64,000 nt of DNA from Domibacillus robiginosus (lineage in GTDB: Bacteria > Bacillota > Bacilli > Bacillales > Domibacillaceae): assembly GCF_000966195.1 (NCBI RefSeq), contig NZ_LAHL01000012.1, positions 248,001 through 312,000 of the forward strand, written 5' to 3'. This document shows positions 49,039 through 56,154 of the stretch, in pieces. The notes under the pieces were generated by a model. The model searched no databases. It was not told the DNA's origin and was given only the letters and a program-made list of their open reading frames with translations. How positions within the stretch are numbered: the stretch's first letter is position 1; each line of letters begins with the position of its first letter. Made by a program: the position numbers and the translations under genes.

Positions 49039-49193
49039 CTTTTCTGCTCAACCTTATGCACATAAAGAGAACCAGTTTAAGTGAGCGTACCAGGAACAAA
49101 AGGGAGCTTGTCTTCTAAAAAGAAAGCTGCTTCCTTAGTGAATGGGCCTGCAAGTTTATCAAAAAGGATTCACGATTGGTATTTACATTTAAC

Positions 49194-49247
49194 TTTGACC
49201 ATTTTTGACCATGAATCCATTATACTTTGACCTTTTTTGACTTTCAA
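49194..49247 (-). promoter_or_regulatory. clpE promoter module 3 with two CtsR boxes
   Basis: TTGAAA (49242-49247), 17-base spacer, TATAAT (49219-49224). Perfect boxes AGTCAAAAAAGGTCAAA (49226-49242) and GGTCAAAAATGGTCAAA (49194-49210). 209 bases upstream of module 2. The whole 48780-49287 gap is made of these modules with no supported gene between. Confidence 0.82.
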
Positions 49248-49261
49248 GTGTTTTTTCAAAA

Positions 49262-49290
49262 AAAAAATAAAGTGCCAAAAAGGCACTTTA
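49262..49290 (-). terminator. Terminator of the CPBP protease gene
   Basis: ATAAAGTGCC / GGCACTTTAT stem followed by a run of T on the minus strand, overlapping the stop. Confidence 0.88.
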
Positions 49291-49896
49291 TGCAAGCGGT
49301 AAAAAAACAACAAAAAGCAAATCAAAGATTAAATGAGAGATAATCAGCATTGGAATGCTTTTGCGCCATATATATAAGCTTCCCCAGAAAAGTCCGCCGC
49401 AAAAAGCTGCTGCCATCCAGAGCCATTCACCAGAAAAAACAAAAACAGAAGCGTAAAACATTGCTGCAATCACCATTGCAATCCACTTGTTTACATATCG
49501 AGTCAGGCGCTTTTGAATAAAGCCTCGAAAAAACAGTTCTTCTCCAGGAATCATAATCAGCACAAGAACAATATAATGCCAGATAAATATCGGACTAAAA
49601 AGCGCATAAATAGAAGTAACATGCTCCTCTGCCGATAAAGGCAGCAGCTTTAACAGTGCATAGCCGGCTGCAAACAATACATATAAAACAACACCTGAAA
49701 CGATGCCGTAAAGCATAAAGCGATTCGTATTCTGTTGATCGTCAATCGGTTCGCTTATAATAGAAATACTAATAAAAAACAAAGTTGCAGCTGTGTAAAT
49801 GTACCAAAAAATATCTTTATCCAAAAAAGTTACATATAAAAGAACATATGCCGCTGCCACTCCAAGAATAAAGCGCCAGTCTTTCCATAATGCCAT
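49288..49896 (-). CDS. CPBP family intramembrane metalloprotease
   Basis: 202 residues, about six membrane segments. Family motifs: PGEELFFRGFIQKRL (EExxxR) near 118, a conserved FxxxV/F segment with Phe-Ala/Ser region ASVFVFSG, and the late His in LIISHLIFDLL near 188. Members (CAAX/Abi type) act in prenyl-protein processing or bacteriocin immunity; target unknown. Confidence 0.85.
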   Translation of the reverse strand: MALWKDWRFILGVAAAYVLLYVTFLDKDIFWYIYTAATLFFISISIISEPIDDQQNTNRFMLYGIVSGVVLYVLFAAGYALLKLLPLSAEEHVTSIYALFSPIFIWHYIVLVLIMIPGEELFFRGFIQKRLTRYVNKWIAMVIAAMFYASVFVFSGEWLWMAAAFCGGLFWGSLYIWRKSIPMLIISHLIFDLLFVVFLPLA

Positions 49897-49961
49897 TTCA
49901 TAGGGCTCCTTTCATTAATCCGAGTTATTTTACCATATAAAACTCGAATTCGGCAAAAGAG

Positions 49962-50399
49962 TTACGATAAGTTTTTAATAGACAGCCCCAGCTTTCTTAA
50001 AATAGCGGTTGCCTGCTCGATTTCTTCTTCCGACAGAACACGAACGAGCTCATGAATGTTTTGTTCATGCTCCGGAAAAATGCGCTCAATCAATTCCGTT
50101 CCCCTTTCCGTAATCGCGGCATGTGTGATGCGCCGGTCATGCGGGCAGGCCACACGCTTGAGCAGCTGCTTTTTTTCAAGCTTATCCACAACATATGTAA
50201 TACTGCCGCTTGCAAGCAAAATTTTCCCGCCAATCTGCTGAAGCGGCTGAGGACCTTTGTGATACAAAAGTTCCAGCACAGCAAATTCCGTCGGATTGAG
50301 CCCTGACGTTTGAATAAATCCATTCACCTGCTCGTTTACCACTTTGTATGCGCGCGATAATACAATAAATAATTTTAATGATTTTTCACTTTCGTTCAT
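49962..50399 (-). CDS. MarR-family regulator, MhqR/YkvE-like
   Basis: 145-residue winged-helix regulator: GLNPTEFAVLELLYHKGPQP, LLASGSITYVVDKLEKKQL (recognition helix) and CPHDRRITHAAITERG (wing). Resembles B. subtilis MhqR (YkvE), a repressor of quinone detoxification genes, and lies in the matching region near clpE; identity not certain. ATG at 50399 is 8 bases from AGGGG. Confidence 0.85.
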   Translation of the reverse strand: MNESEKSLKLFIVLSRAYKVVNEQVNGFIQTSGLNPTEFAVLELLYHKGPQPLQQIGGKILLASGSITYVVDKLEKKQLLKRVACPHDRRITHAAITERGTELIERIFPEHEQNIHELVRVLSEEEIEQATAILRKLGLSIKNLS

Positions 50400-50575
50400 G
50401 ATCATTCCCCTGCCTGTCTTCATTCATTTCTTCCTTTATACGTTACACATTTTTGTCCCCGTTTGGAAGCAGGAACCTGCTCTTTTCCATAATTTCCACA
50501 GTGGTTTTTGTCGATTTCTGTTCTCTGTCGTGTATAATAGCGTCATGTGTTTATTCTATTAAACAGGTGATCTTA

Positions 50576-51577
50576 TTGAAAAAACGTGATAATTATTTTG
50601 ACAACGTTCGGTTTTTTCTTATTTTTTTAGTGGTATTTGGCCATCTTCTTCGTCCATATATTCACAACAGTCCGTTTGTTTATGCTCTTTATCTGGCGAT
50701 CTATTCTTTTCACATGCCGGCTTTTATTTTCATTTCCGGCTTTTTCGCTAAAAGCATTCGACGCCCGGGATATATTAAAAAGGCCGCTGAAAAGCTGCTT
50801 ATTCCCTTTCTTATTTTCCAGTGTGTTTATTCGGTTTTTTATTTTTGGATCGATCATGAAGAAGCGCTGTCTGTAAGGCTGCTTATTCCTGAATGGTCGC
50901 TTTGGTTTTTAATGAGCTTATTTTTCTGGCACCTCTTGCTTTTAGGAGCCGTTAAATGGATAAAAAACCCGATTGCTGCGCTTGTGCTGTCTCTGGCTGC
51001 AGGAATTGGAATTGGCCTGGCCAATGAATCGCTGACTGTTCTTAGCATCGGCCGTACTTTTGTATTTTTTCCGTTTTTTTTAGCTGGCTATTATGCAAAA
51101 AAAGAATGGTTCAAGCCGCTTTTTAAGATTCCATCCCGGATTGTACTGTCTCTTTTTGCTTTCGGCCTCTTTTTGTATTGCTATACTCATACATCGATGC
51201 AAATTGAATGGCTGTTCGGCTCTCAATCATATAATGCTCTTGATGCAGAAGCACTTCAGGGTTTGCTTTTACGCTTGTTTGTTTATGCTATTAACATTAT
51301 CATGATTGCTTTTTTTCTATCTATTGTGCCGCATAAAGTCTTTTTCTTTACGGCATGGGGACGCAATACGTTGTATGTTTACTTGCTGCATGGCTTTTTT
51401 GTTCAATCGTCACGGCGTGTAGATACACTGGAGCTGCCGCCGTCTGTATTTATTTTGTTTTTGACGGCTGCCGCTCTGACATTTGTCCTGGCGTCTCCAT
51501 GGACAGCATCCCTGTTCAGCCCTTTTTTAGAGCTGAAACGACCCCGCTTTTTAATTAAAAAGGAGAGTAAACTGTGA
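50576..51577 (+). CDS. Acyltransferase 3 family membrane protein
   Basis: 333-residue protein with about ten hydrophobic segments. The N-terminus (DNYFDNVRFFLIFLVVFGH) has the Arg and catalytic His typical of acyltransferase-3/OafA-like proteins, and YSFHMPAFIFISGF follows. Such enzymes acylate sugars or envelope polymers. TTG at 50576 with AGGTGAT upstream is the likely start. Its TGA overlaps the GTG start of the radical SAM gene. Confidence 0.82.
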   Translation: MKKRDNYFDNVRFFLIFLVVFGHLLRPYIHNSPFVYALYLAIYSFHMPAFIFISGFFAKSIRRPGYIKKAAEKLLIPFLIFQCVYSVFYFWIDHEEALSVRLLIPEWSLWFLMSLFFWHLLLLGAVKWIKNPIAALVLSLAAGIGIGLANESLTVLSIGRTFVFFPFFLAGYYAKKEWFKPLFKIPSRIVLSLFAFGLFLYCYTHTSMQIEWLFGSQSYNALDAEALQGLLLRLFVYAINIIMIAFFLSIVPHKVFFFTAWGRNTLYVYLLHGFFVQSSRRVDTLELPPSVFILFLTAAALTFVLASPWTASLFSPFLELKRPRFLIKKESKL

Positions 51578-53319
51578 ATATTACCGTTTGCACATTAAAT
51601 GCAAAATACATCCATACTAATTTAGCGATCCGCTACTTAAAGTCCTATTGTGAAGATGCTTATAACGTCCGGATTGCCGAGTACACCATTAAGGACCCGG
51701 CTATGAATATTGTATCTGATTTGTACAGTCATAAACCAGATGTGATCGGCTTCAGCTGCTACATTTGGAATATTGAAGAAACGATCCGCGTAGCGGGCAT
51801 GATAAAAAAGGTGCTGCCGAATTGTACGATCGTTTTTGGCGGGCCAGAAGTTACGTATGATGTCCCTTACTGGCTGGACCGGCTCACAGACGTTGATTTT
51901 ATTGCGATTGGTGAAGGAGAAAAAACGTTCCGCATGCTGCTGGATCAATTGGCAGGAGACCATGATTTCTCTCAAGTACCGGGTATTGCCTACAAAGCAA
52001 ATGGGAAGCAGCACATTCAGCCGCAGACCAATAAAATTGACCTGCGGGAATTGCCTTCCCCGTTTCGCTTTGAAGAAGATCGGGATTCGCTGTCTAAGCG
52101 GATCACCTACATCGAAACGAGCCGCGGCTGCCCGTTCCGCTGTCAATTTTGCTTATCGTCTATTGAAACCGGGGTCCGTTATTTTGACCGTGAAAAAATA
52201 AAAGACGATATTCGCTTTTTAATGAAAAATGGTGCTAAGACAATTAAATTTGTTGACCGCACATTTAACATTAGCCGCAGTTATGCAATGGAAATGTTTC
52301 AGTTTCTTATTGACGAGCATGTGCCTGGAACCGTCTTCCAATTTGAAATTACCGGTGACATTATGCGTCCGGAAGTGATTCAATTTTTAAATGAGAACGC
52401 ACCGGCTGGCTTGTTCCGTTTTGAAATTGGCGTACAGTCGACCAATGACGGCGTAAATGAGCTCGTTCAGCGAAAACAAAATTGGGAAAAGCTTGTACGA
52501 ACTGTTACGATGGTAAAAGAAGGCGGCAAAATCGAGCAGCATCTAGATTTGATCGCCGGACTGCCAGAAGAAAATTACGATTCGTTTCGAAATACATTTA
52601 ACGATGTATTTGCCCTCCGGCCGGAAGAACTGCAGCTTGGCTTTTTAAAACTGCTGCGCGGTACGGGTCTTCGTCTAAGCGCTTCTCAGTACGGCTACGA
52701 ATATATGGATCAGGCACCGTATGAAATGCTGTCAAACCGGGTACTGCCATTTGACGAAGTCATTCGCATTAAGCAGACGGAAGACGTGCTGGAAAAGTAC
52801 TGGAACGATCACCGCACTGATGAGACCATTGATTATATAACCCGATACCTGGCTCAAACACCATTTGACTTTTTTCAGGACTTTGGCGCGTTTTGGGAAG
52901 CAAACGGCTGGAACCGTATTGGCCACCAGCTGGAAGATTTATTTCAGCGCCTGGACTCTTTTGTACGGACTGCTTATCCGGCTGAAGCGGTTCATGTAGA
53001 AAGCTTAATGAAATATGATTATCTTTCTAATCAGCGGTTTAAACCCCGCAAGCCGTGGTGGCGCACAGATGAGTCCGTTGAACGAAAAGTGATTTACCAG
53101 CAGCTTGCTGCCGATCCGCTTCTTGCCGGTGAATCGTTCGCATCGCTTGGACTTCGCGAGAAAGAATTACACAAGCATACCATTCTAGAACCGGTCACAA
53201 TGCAAAAGCAGGGCAATATGTGGGTGAAGGAAGACGGCTGGCTGCTTGTTTACTTCCAGCCAAACGGCGGCGGCTCCTCGTCATTCTTTTTCCCCTCACG
53301 CTTAACAGCAGCTGTTTAA
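51574..53319 (+). CDS. B12-binding-domain radical SAM protein
   Basis: 581 residues. N-terminal cobalamin-binding-like Rossmann domain (about 1-140, FGGPEVTYDVPYW, GEGEKTF), radical SAM barrel with cluster motif CPFRCQFC near 185, then a C-terminal DUF4080-type extension. The HxxG contact for classical B12 binding is not evident, so cobalamin use is uncertain. GTG start at 51574 with AAGGAGAG upstream. Translationally coupled to the acyltransferase gene. Substrate unknown. Confidence 0.85.
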   Translation: MNITVCTLNAKYIHTNLAIRYLKSYCEDAYNVRIAEYTIKDPAMNIVSDLYSHKPDVIGFSCYIWNIEETIRVAGMIKKVLPNCTIVFGGPEVTYDVPYWLDRLTDVDFIAIGEGEKTFRMLLDQLAGDHDFSQVPGIAYKANGKQHIQPQTNKIDLRELPSPFRFEEDRDSLSKRITYIETSRGCPFRCQFCLSSIETGVRYFDREKIKDDIRFLMKNGAKTIKFVDRTFNISRSYAMEMFQFLIDEHVPGTVFQFEITGDIMRPEVIQFLNENAPAGLFRFEIGVQSTNDGVNELVQRKQNWEKLVRTVTMVKEGGKIEQHLDLIAGLPEENYDSFRNTFNDVFALRPEELQLGFLKLLRGTGLRLSASQYGYEYMDQAPYEMLSNRVLPFDEVIRIKQTEDVLEKYWNDHRTDETIDYITRYLAQTPFDFFQDFGAFWEANGWNRIGHQLEDLFQRLDSFVRTAYPAEAVHVESLMKYDYLSNQRFKPRKPWWRTDESVERKVIYQQLAADPLLAGESFASLGLREKELHKHTILEPVTMQKQGNMWVKEDGWLLVYFQPNGGGSSSFFFPSRLTAAV

Positions 53320-53324
53320 CCCAC

Positions 53325-53354
53325 AAAGCAGCAGGCTAAGAAAGCCCGCTGCTT
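53325..53354 (+). terminator. Terminator of the radical SAM gene
   Basis: GCAGCAGGCT / AGCCCGCTGC stem with one mismatch and loop AAGAA. Nearly identical to the hairpin at 53719. Confidence 0.65.
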
Positions 53355-53554
53355 CTAGACTGTAGACAAATGATTGATACCCGTGCACATAAAACAGGAT
53401 GAATCAGCGGCGTCCAGACAGCTCCGCTTTCCATGGGGCAGCCGCCAAGTGGCTTGTAACAAGATTGTATAGGGCTATCAGGTTGTATTTTTTCTTTTTA
53501 AAAAAGAGAAAAATGTCTATCCAATCCTTGGATGATTGATCTTTAACACCACTT

Positions 53555-53674
53555 AGTGAAGCCTGCCGGACGTAGACTCCTGCGGGAAGTACAGTGAGTC
53601 GGGAGATCCCGCAGGCGTAAGCCGAGGAAGCTCCCGCACTGCCTTAGGATGCACGAAGTCCGGCAGGCTTCACT
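53555..53674. repeat. MITE-like element with 17-bp perfect terminal inverted repeats
   Basis: AGTGAAGCCTGCCGGAC at 53555-53571 is inverted exactly at 53658-53674. Inside, CCTGCGGGA (53579-53587) pairs with TCCCGCAGG (53607-53615), and GCTCCCGCAC gives an alternative partner. The ACTCCTGCGGGA core with GTAAGCCGAGGAAGCTC resembles a dispersed intergenic repeat I know from Bacillaceae genomes. The gap 53320-53749 contains no gene. Confidence 0.7.
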
Positions 53675-53718
53675 TATCGGCTCTTTTTTTGAAAGAGGAA
53701 GACTTTCTCTACACACTG

Positions 53719-53750
53719 AAAGCAGCAGGCTAAGAAAGCCTGCTGCTTTT
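53719..53750 (-). terminator. Terminator of the FAD oxidoreductase gene
   Basis: AAAGCAGCAGGCT / AGCCTGCTGCTTT perfect stem with loop; A-rich tail on the minus strand reads T-poor, but T run serves the plus strand. Confidence 0.7.
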
Positions 53751-54976
53751 TATTTTGGTTCATAGACGCGGCCCTTTGAATAAAAAGAAAAAGCTGGATC
53801 CTTTTTCTCGGTTAAAAAGCGCGCAATCAATTCCGATAAAAACAAGCTGTACACAACACCATTGCCGCCGTATCCAAGTAAAAATAAGCTATTTGGCATA
53901 TGGCTGTATTGGCCGATCATCGGCAGCCCATCATGAGTATGGGCAAAAGAGCCGCTCCAACTATAAGCAGCCCGTATGTTTCCTTTCAGTGAAGGAAACC
54001 AGCTTTCGGCCTCCTGGATAAGCTTTTCGCTCTTAGCAGGCATTTTTCGGTCACGCTGATCTGCATAGGATGTACGCTCATCAAGTCCGCCAATGATGAT
54101 ACGGCTGTCTGCAGTTGTCCGGGCATAAAAGTATGGATAAGCTGTTTCCCATATCATCATTTTTTCTTTCCAGAACGATAAATCATCCAGTGGGTTTGTT
54201 ACAATAGCATAACTGCTTTCAACAACAGCATTTTGATCTTTTACGGTTTCCTGGGCTTCATAGCCCTGAGCAAAAACCGCTTTTTTGGCTTTTATTAAAT
54301 GTCCCCCTTCCGCCCGCAAAGTAACCCCGCTTTGATCCGCTTTTTTCACAAACACTTCCGTTTGTTCAAAAACGCGTACCCCTTCGTCAGCAGCCGCTTG
54401 AACGAGCCCATGAGTCAGCTTGAATGGATTTACCTCTGCATCCCCTTTTGTAATAATTGCGGCTGGTCGTTTGAAGGGAACCCACTGTCCCATTTCTTCT
54501 TCTTTTATATACTTCACATCGAATCCTGCTTTCTTCAAAGCAGCATACTCTTTTTGCACGACCTCTTTGTCTTCTTTACTGCTGGCAAAAAATAAACTGC
54601 TGCGCATGTTCAGTTCAGGATCAACAGGCAGAAATGGAGCAATTTCATATTGAAGCCTGCGGATTGCATGAAAACAGCGCCAGTAATGGTCAACCGCCGC
54701 TCTCTCGCCAAATGACTGAATCCCTTCATGCAAAAGCTGGTCATTTGCGAATTGGAGGAGTCCCGTATTGGCACTCGAGCTTCCCCCTGCAACGTTCCGT
54801 TTTTCAACAAGTACAATCTTTAAGCCCGAGTTTCTTAATTCATAAGCAGTACAGGCGCCTGATATGCCGGCACCAACAATGACCACATCACATTCTATCT
54901 CGTTTTCCAGGGTCGGATACGTTGGCGCACCCTTGAATGTATCCGGCCAGTATACATTTCCTGATTTTAAATCCAT
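53750..54976 (-). CDS. FAD-dependent amino-acid-oxidase-like oxidoreductase
   Basis: 408-residue DAO-family protein. The FAD Rossmann motif is VVIVGAGISGACTAYEL near 31, then EKRNVAGGSSSANTG and the C-terminal LLGYGGNGVVYS. WSGSFAHTHDGLPMIG is typical of glycine/sarcosine-oxidase-like proteins of the YurR/OrdL sort. Substrate unknown. No signal peptide. It stands alone between the repeat region and terC. Confidence 0.85.
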   Translation of the reverse strand: MDLKSGNVYWPDTFKGAPTYPTLENEIECDVVIVGAGISGACTAYELRNSGLKIVLVEKRNVAGGSSSANTGLLQFANDQLLHEGIQSFGERAAVDHYWRCFHAIRRLQYEIAPFLPVDPELNMRSSLFFASSKEDKEVVQKEYAALKKAGFDVKYIKEEEMGQWVPFKRPAAIITKGDAEVNPFKLTHGLVQAAADEGVRVFEQTEVFVKKADQSGVTLRAEGGHLIKAKKAVFAQGYEAQETVKDQNAVVESSYAIVTNPLDDLSFWKEKMMIWETAYPYFYARTTADSRIIIGGLDERTSYADQRDRKMPAKSEKLIQEAESWFPSLKGNIRAAYSWSGSFAHTHDGLPMIGQYSHMPNSLFLLGYGGNGVVYSLFLSELIARFLTEKKDPAFSFYSKGRVYEPK

Positions 54977-55037
54977 GGCTATTATCCCCTTTTCTTATCA
55001 GTTTTTATCTATACGCCTAAAAACGTTTTTTCAAACA

Positions 55038-55076
55038 AAAAAACACTTCGAACTGGATCATTCGAAGTGTTTTTGG
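55038..55076 (-). terminator. Terminator of terC
   Basis: AAAAACACTTCGAA / TTCGAAGTGTTTTT stem followed by a T run on the minus strand. Confidence 0.9.
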
Positions 55077-55089
55077 ATTGCTTATTAAA

Positions 55090-55887
55090 TTAAGCGCTTG
55101 AATCTTGATTCGTTTCTTCATTCATTTCTTGAGGCCCTTTCGCCCGGGCAACCAAATAACCGCCTGCTGCAATCACAATGAGAACACCCCAGAAAACGAG
55201 TTTCCACGGTTTTGATTCAGGAAAATGTTCATCTAAAACAGCAAGAGACGGATGGGACAGGGTGAAAACTGCCAATTTTACACCAACCCAGCCTACAATA
55301 AGAAAAGCAGCTGTTTCGAGTGTCGGATACTTTTGAAGGAGACGGACAAACCATGTAGCCGCAAAGCGCATAATAATAACACCGACAAAACCGCCAAGGA
55401 ACATAACCAAAAACTGTCCAGAATCAATGCCGCCAATCTGGCCCCATCCTGTTTCAGGAAGTGTAACAGCTAATGCAACTGCTGCCAGCATAGAGTCGAT
55501 AGCAAATGCAATGTCTGCTATTTCTACTTTTAAAACAGTCATCCAGAAAGAAGAGCCGCGCAAATCCTTTTCAAGTCCATGCCCTTCGATCTTTTTGTCT
55601 TCTTTCCACTTTTTGTACAAATGAGTGAAACAGATAAAGAACAAGTAAAGAGCGCCGAGCGCCTGTACCTGCCATACTTGCACAAGAAACGAAATAAGGA
55701 ATAACGCTGCGATTCGGAAAACAAAAGCACCGAGTAATCCGTAGAACAGCGCTTTTTTCTGCTCCTCCTTCGGCAGATGTTTAACCATAACGGCCATGAC
55801 GACTGCATTATCCGCTGCCAAGATCCCTTCCAAAATAATGAGAACACCGAGCACCCATGCGTACTCTAATAACAAAGCTGCATCCAT
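55090..55887 (-). CDS. TerC-family membrane protein (YkoY/MeeY-like)
   Basis: 265-residue polytopic protein with the family motifs LEGILAADNAVVMAVMV near 19 and EIADIAFAIDSMLAA near 120, whose acidic residues fit metal transport. TerC proteins of Bacillus export Mn2+ for metallation of secreted enzymes. The upstream yybP-ykoY riboswitch supports a manganese role. ATG at 55887 is 8 bases after AAGGAG. Confidence 0.92.
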   Translation of the reverse strand: MDAALLLEYAWVLGVLIILEGILAADNAVVMAVMVKHLPKEEQKKALFYGLLGAFVFRIAALFLISFLVQVWQVQALGALYLFFICFTHLYKKWKEDKKIEGHGLEKDLRGSSFWMTVLKVEIADIAFAIDSMLAAVALAVTLPETGWGQIGGIDSGQFLVMFLGGFVGVIIMRFAATWFVRLLQKYPTLETAAFLIVGWVGVKLAVFTLSHPSLAVLDEHFPESKPWKLVFWGVLIVIAAGGYLVARAKGPQEMNEETNQDSSA

Positions 55888-55934
55888 TCTCCCATCTCCT
55901 TCCAAAAATGTATTAAAGTGGACATGAAGAACAC

Positions 55935-55984
55935 AAAAAAAAGCGAGACCTTTGCCTGTAGTAAATTACAGACAAAGGTCTCGC
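55935..55984 (-). terminator. Expression-platform terminator of the terC riboswitch
   Basis: GCGAGACCTTTG / CAAAGGTCTCGC outer stem with CTGTA / TACAG inner pairing, followed by T8 on the minus strand, 48 bases before terC. Confidence 0.9.
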
Positions 55985-56096
55985 TAAGCATGTGTGGTCT
56001 TCCTTCATGCCAGCAGCGCCGATGGATATAGATCAAATCCATGAAGTGACGACACTGCTTTAGGTTTGCACCTAACGCTACTCCCCTTCGACTATT
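55985..56096 (-). promoter_or_regulatory. yybP-ykoY (Mn2+) riboswitch aptamer
   Basis: The minus strand contains the hallmark GGGGAGTAGCG (56076-56086) in the 5' part and CATCGGCGCTGC later, with helices between, as in yybP-ykoY aptamers. It precedes a strong terminator and a TerC gene, the classical arrangement. Exact ends are estimated. Confidence 0.88.
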
Positions 56097-56125
56097 CGTC
56101 AAAGAAATTTATTTTTCACACTCTT

Positions 56126-56154
56126 AGTATACTTAATTGTTTTTTGTTTGTAAA
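56126..56154 (-). promoter_or_regulatory. Promoter of the riboswitch-terC unit
   Basis: TTTACA (56149-56154), 17-base spacer, TATACT (56126-56131). The -35 lies inside the end of the upstream RND gene. Confidence 0.6.

Noticed and set aside
48691-49099. Two minus-strand ORFs with similar sequence KVE-QKRS-YN upstream of clpE
   Set aside because: The similarity is the translation of the repeated CtsR promoter modules; neither has a good ribosome site and the first overlaps clpE.
53355-53554. Gene in the gap after the radical SAM protein
   Set aside because: No frame with ribosome site or family similarity; only A/T runs and fragments of repeat-like sequence.
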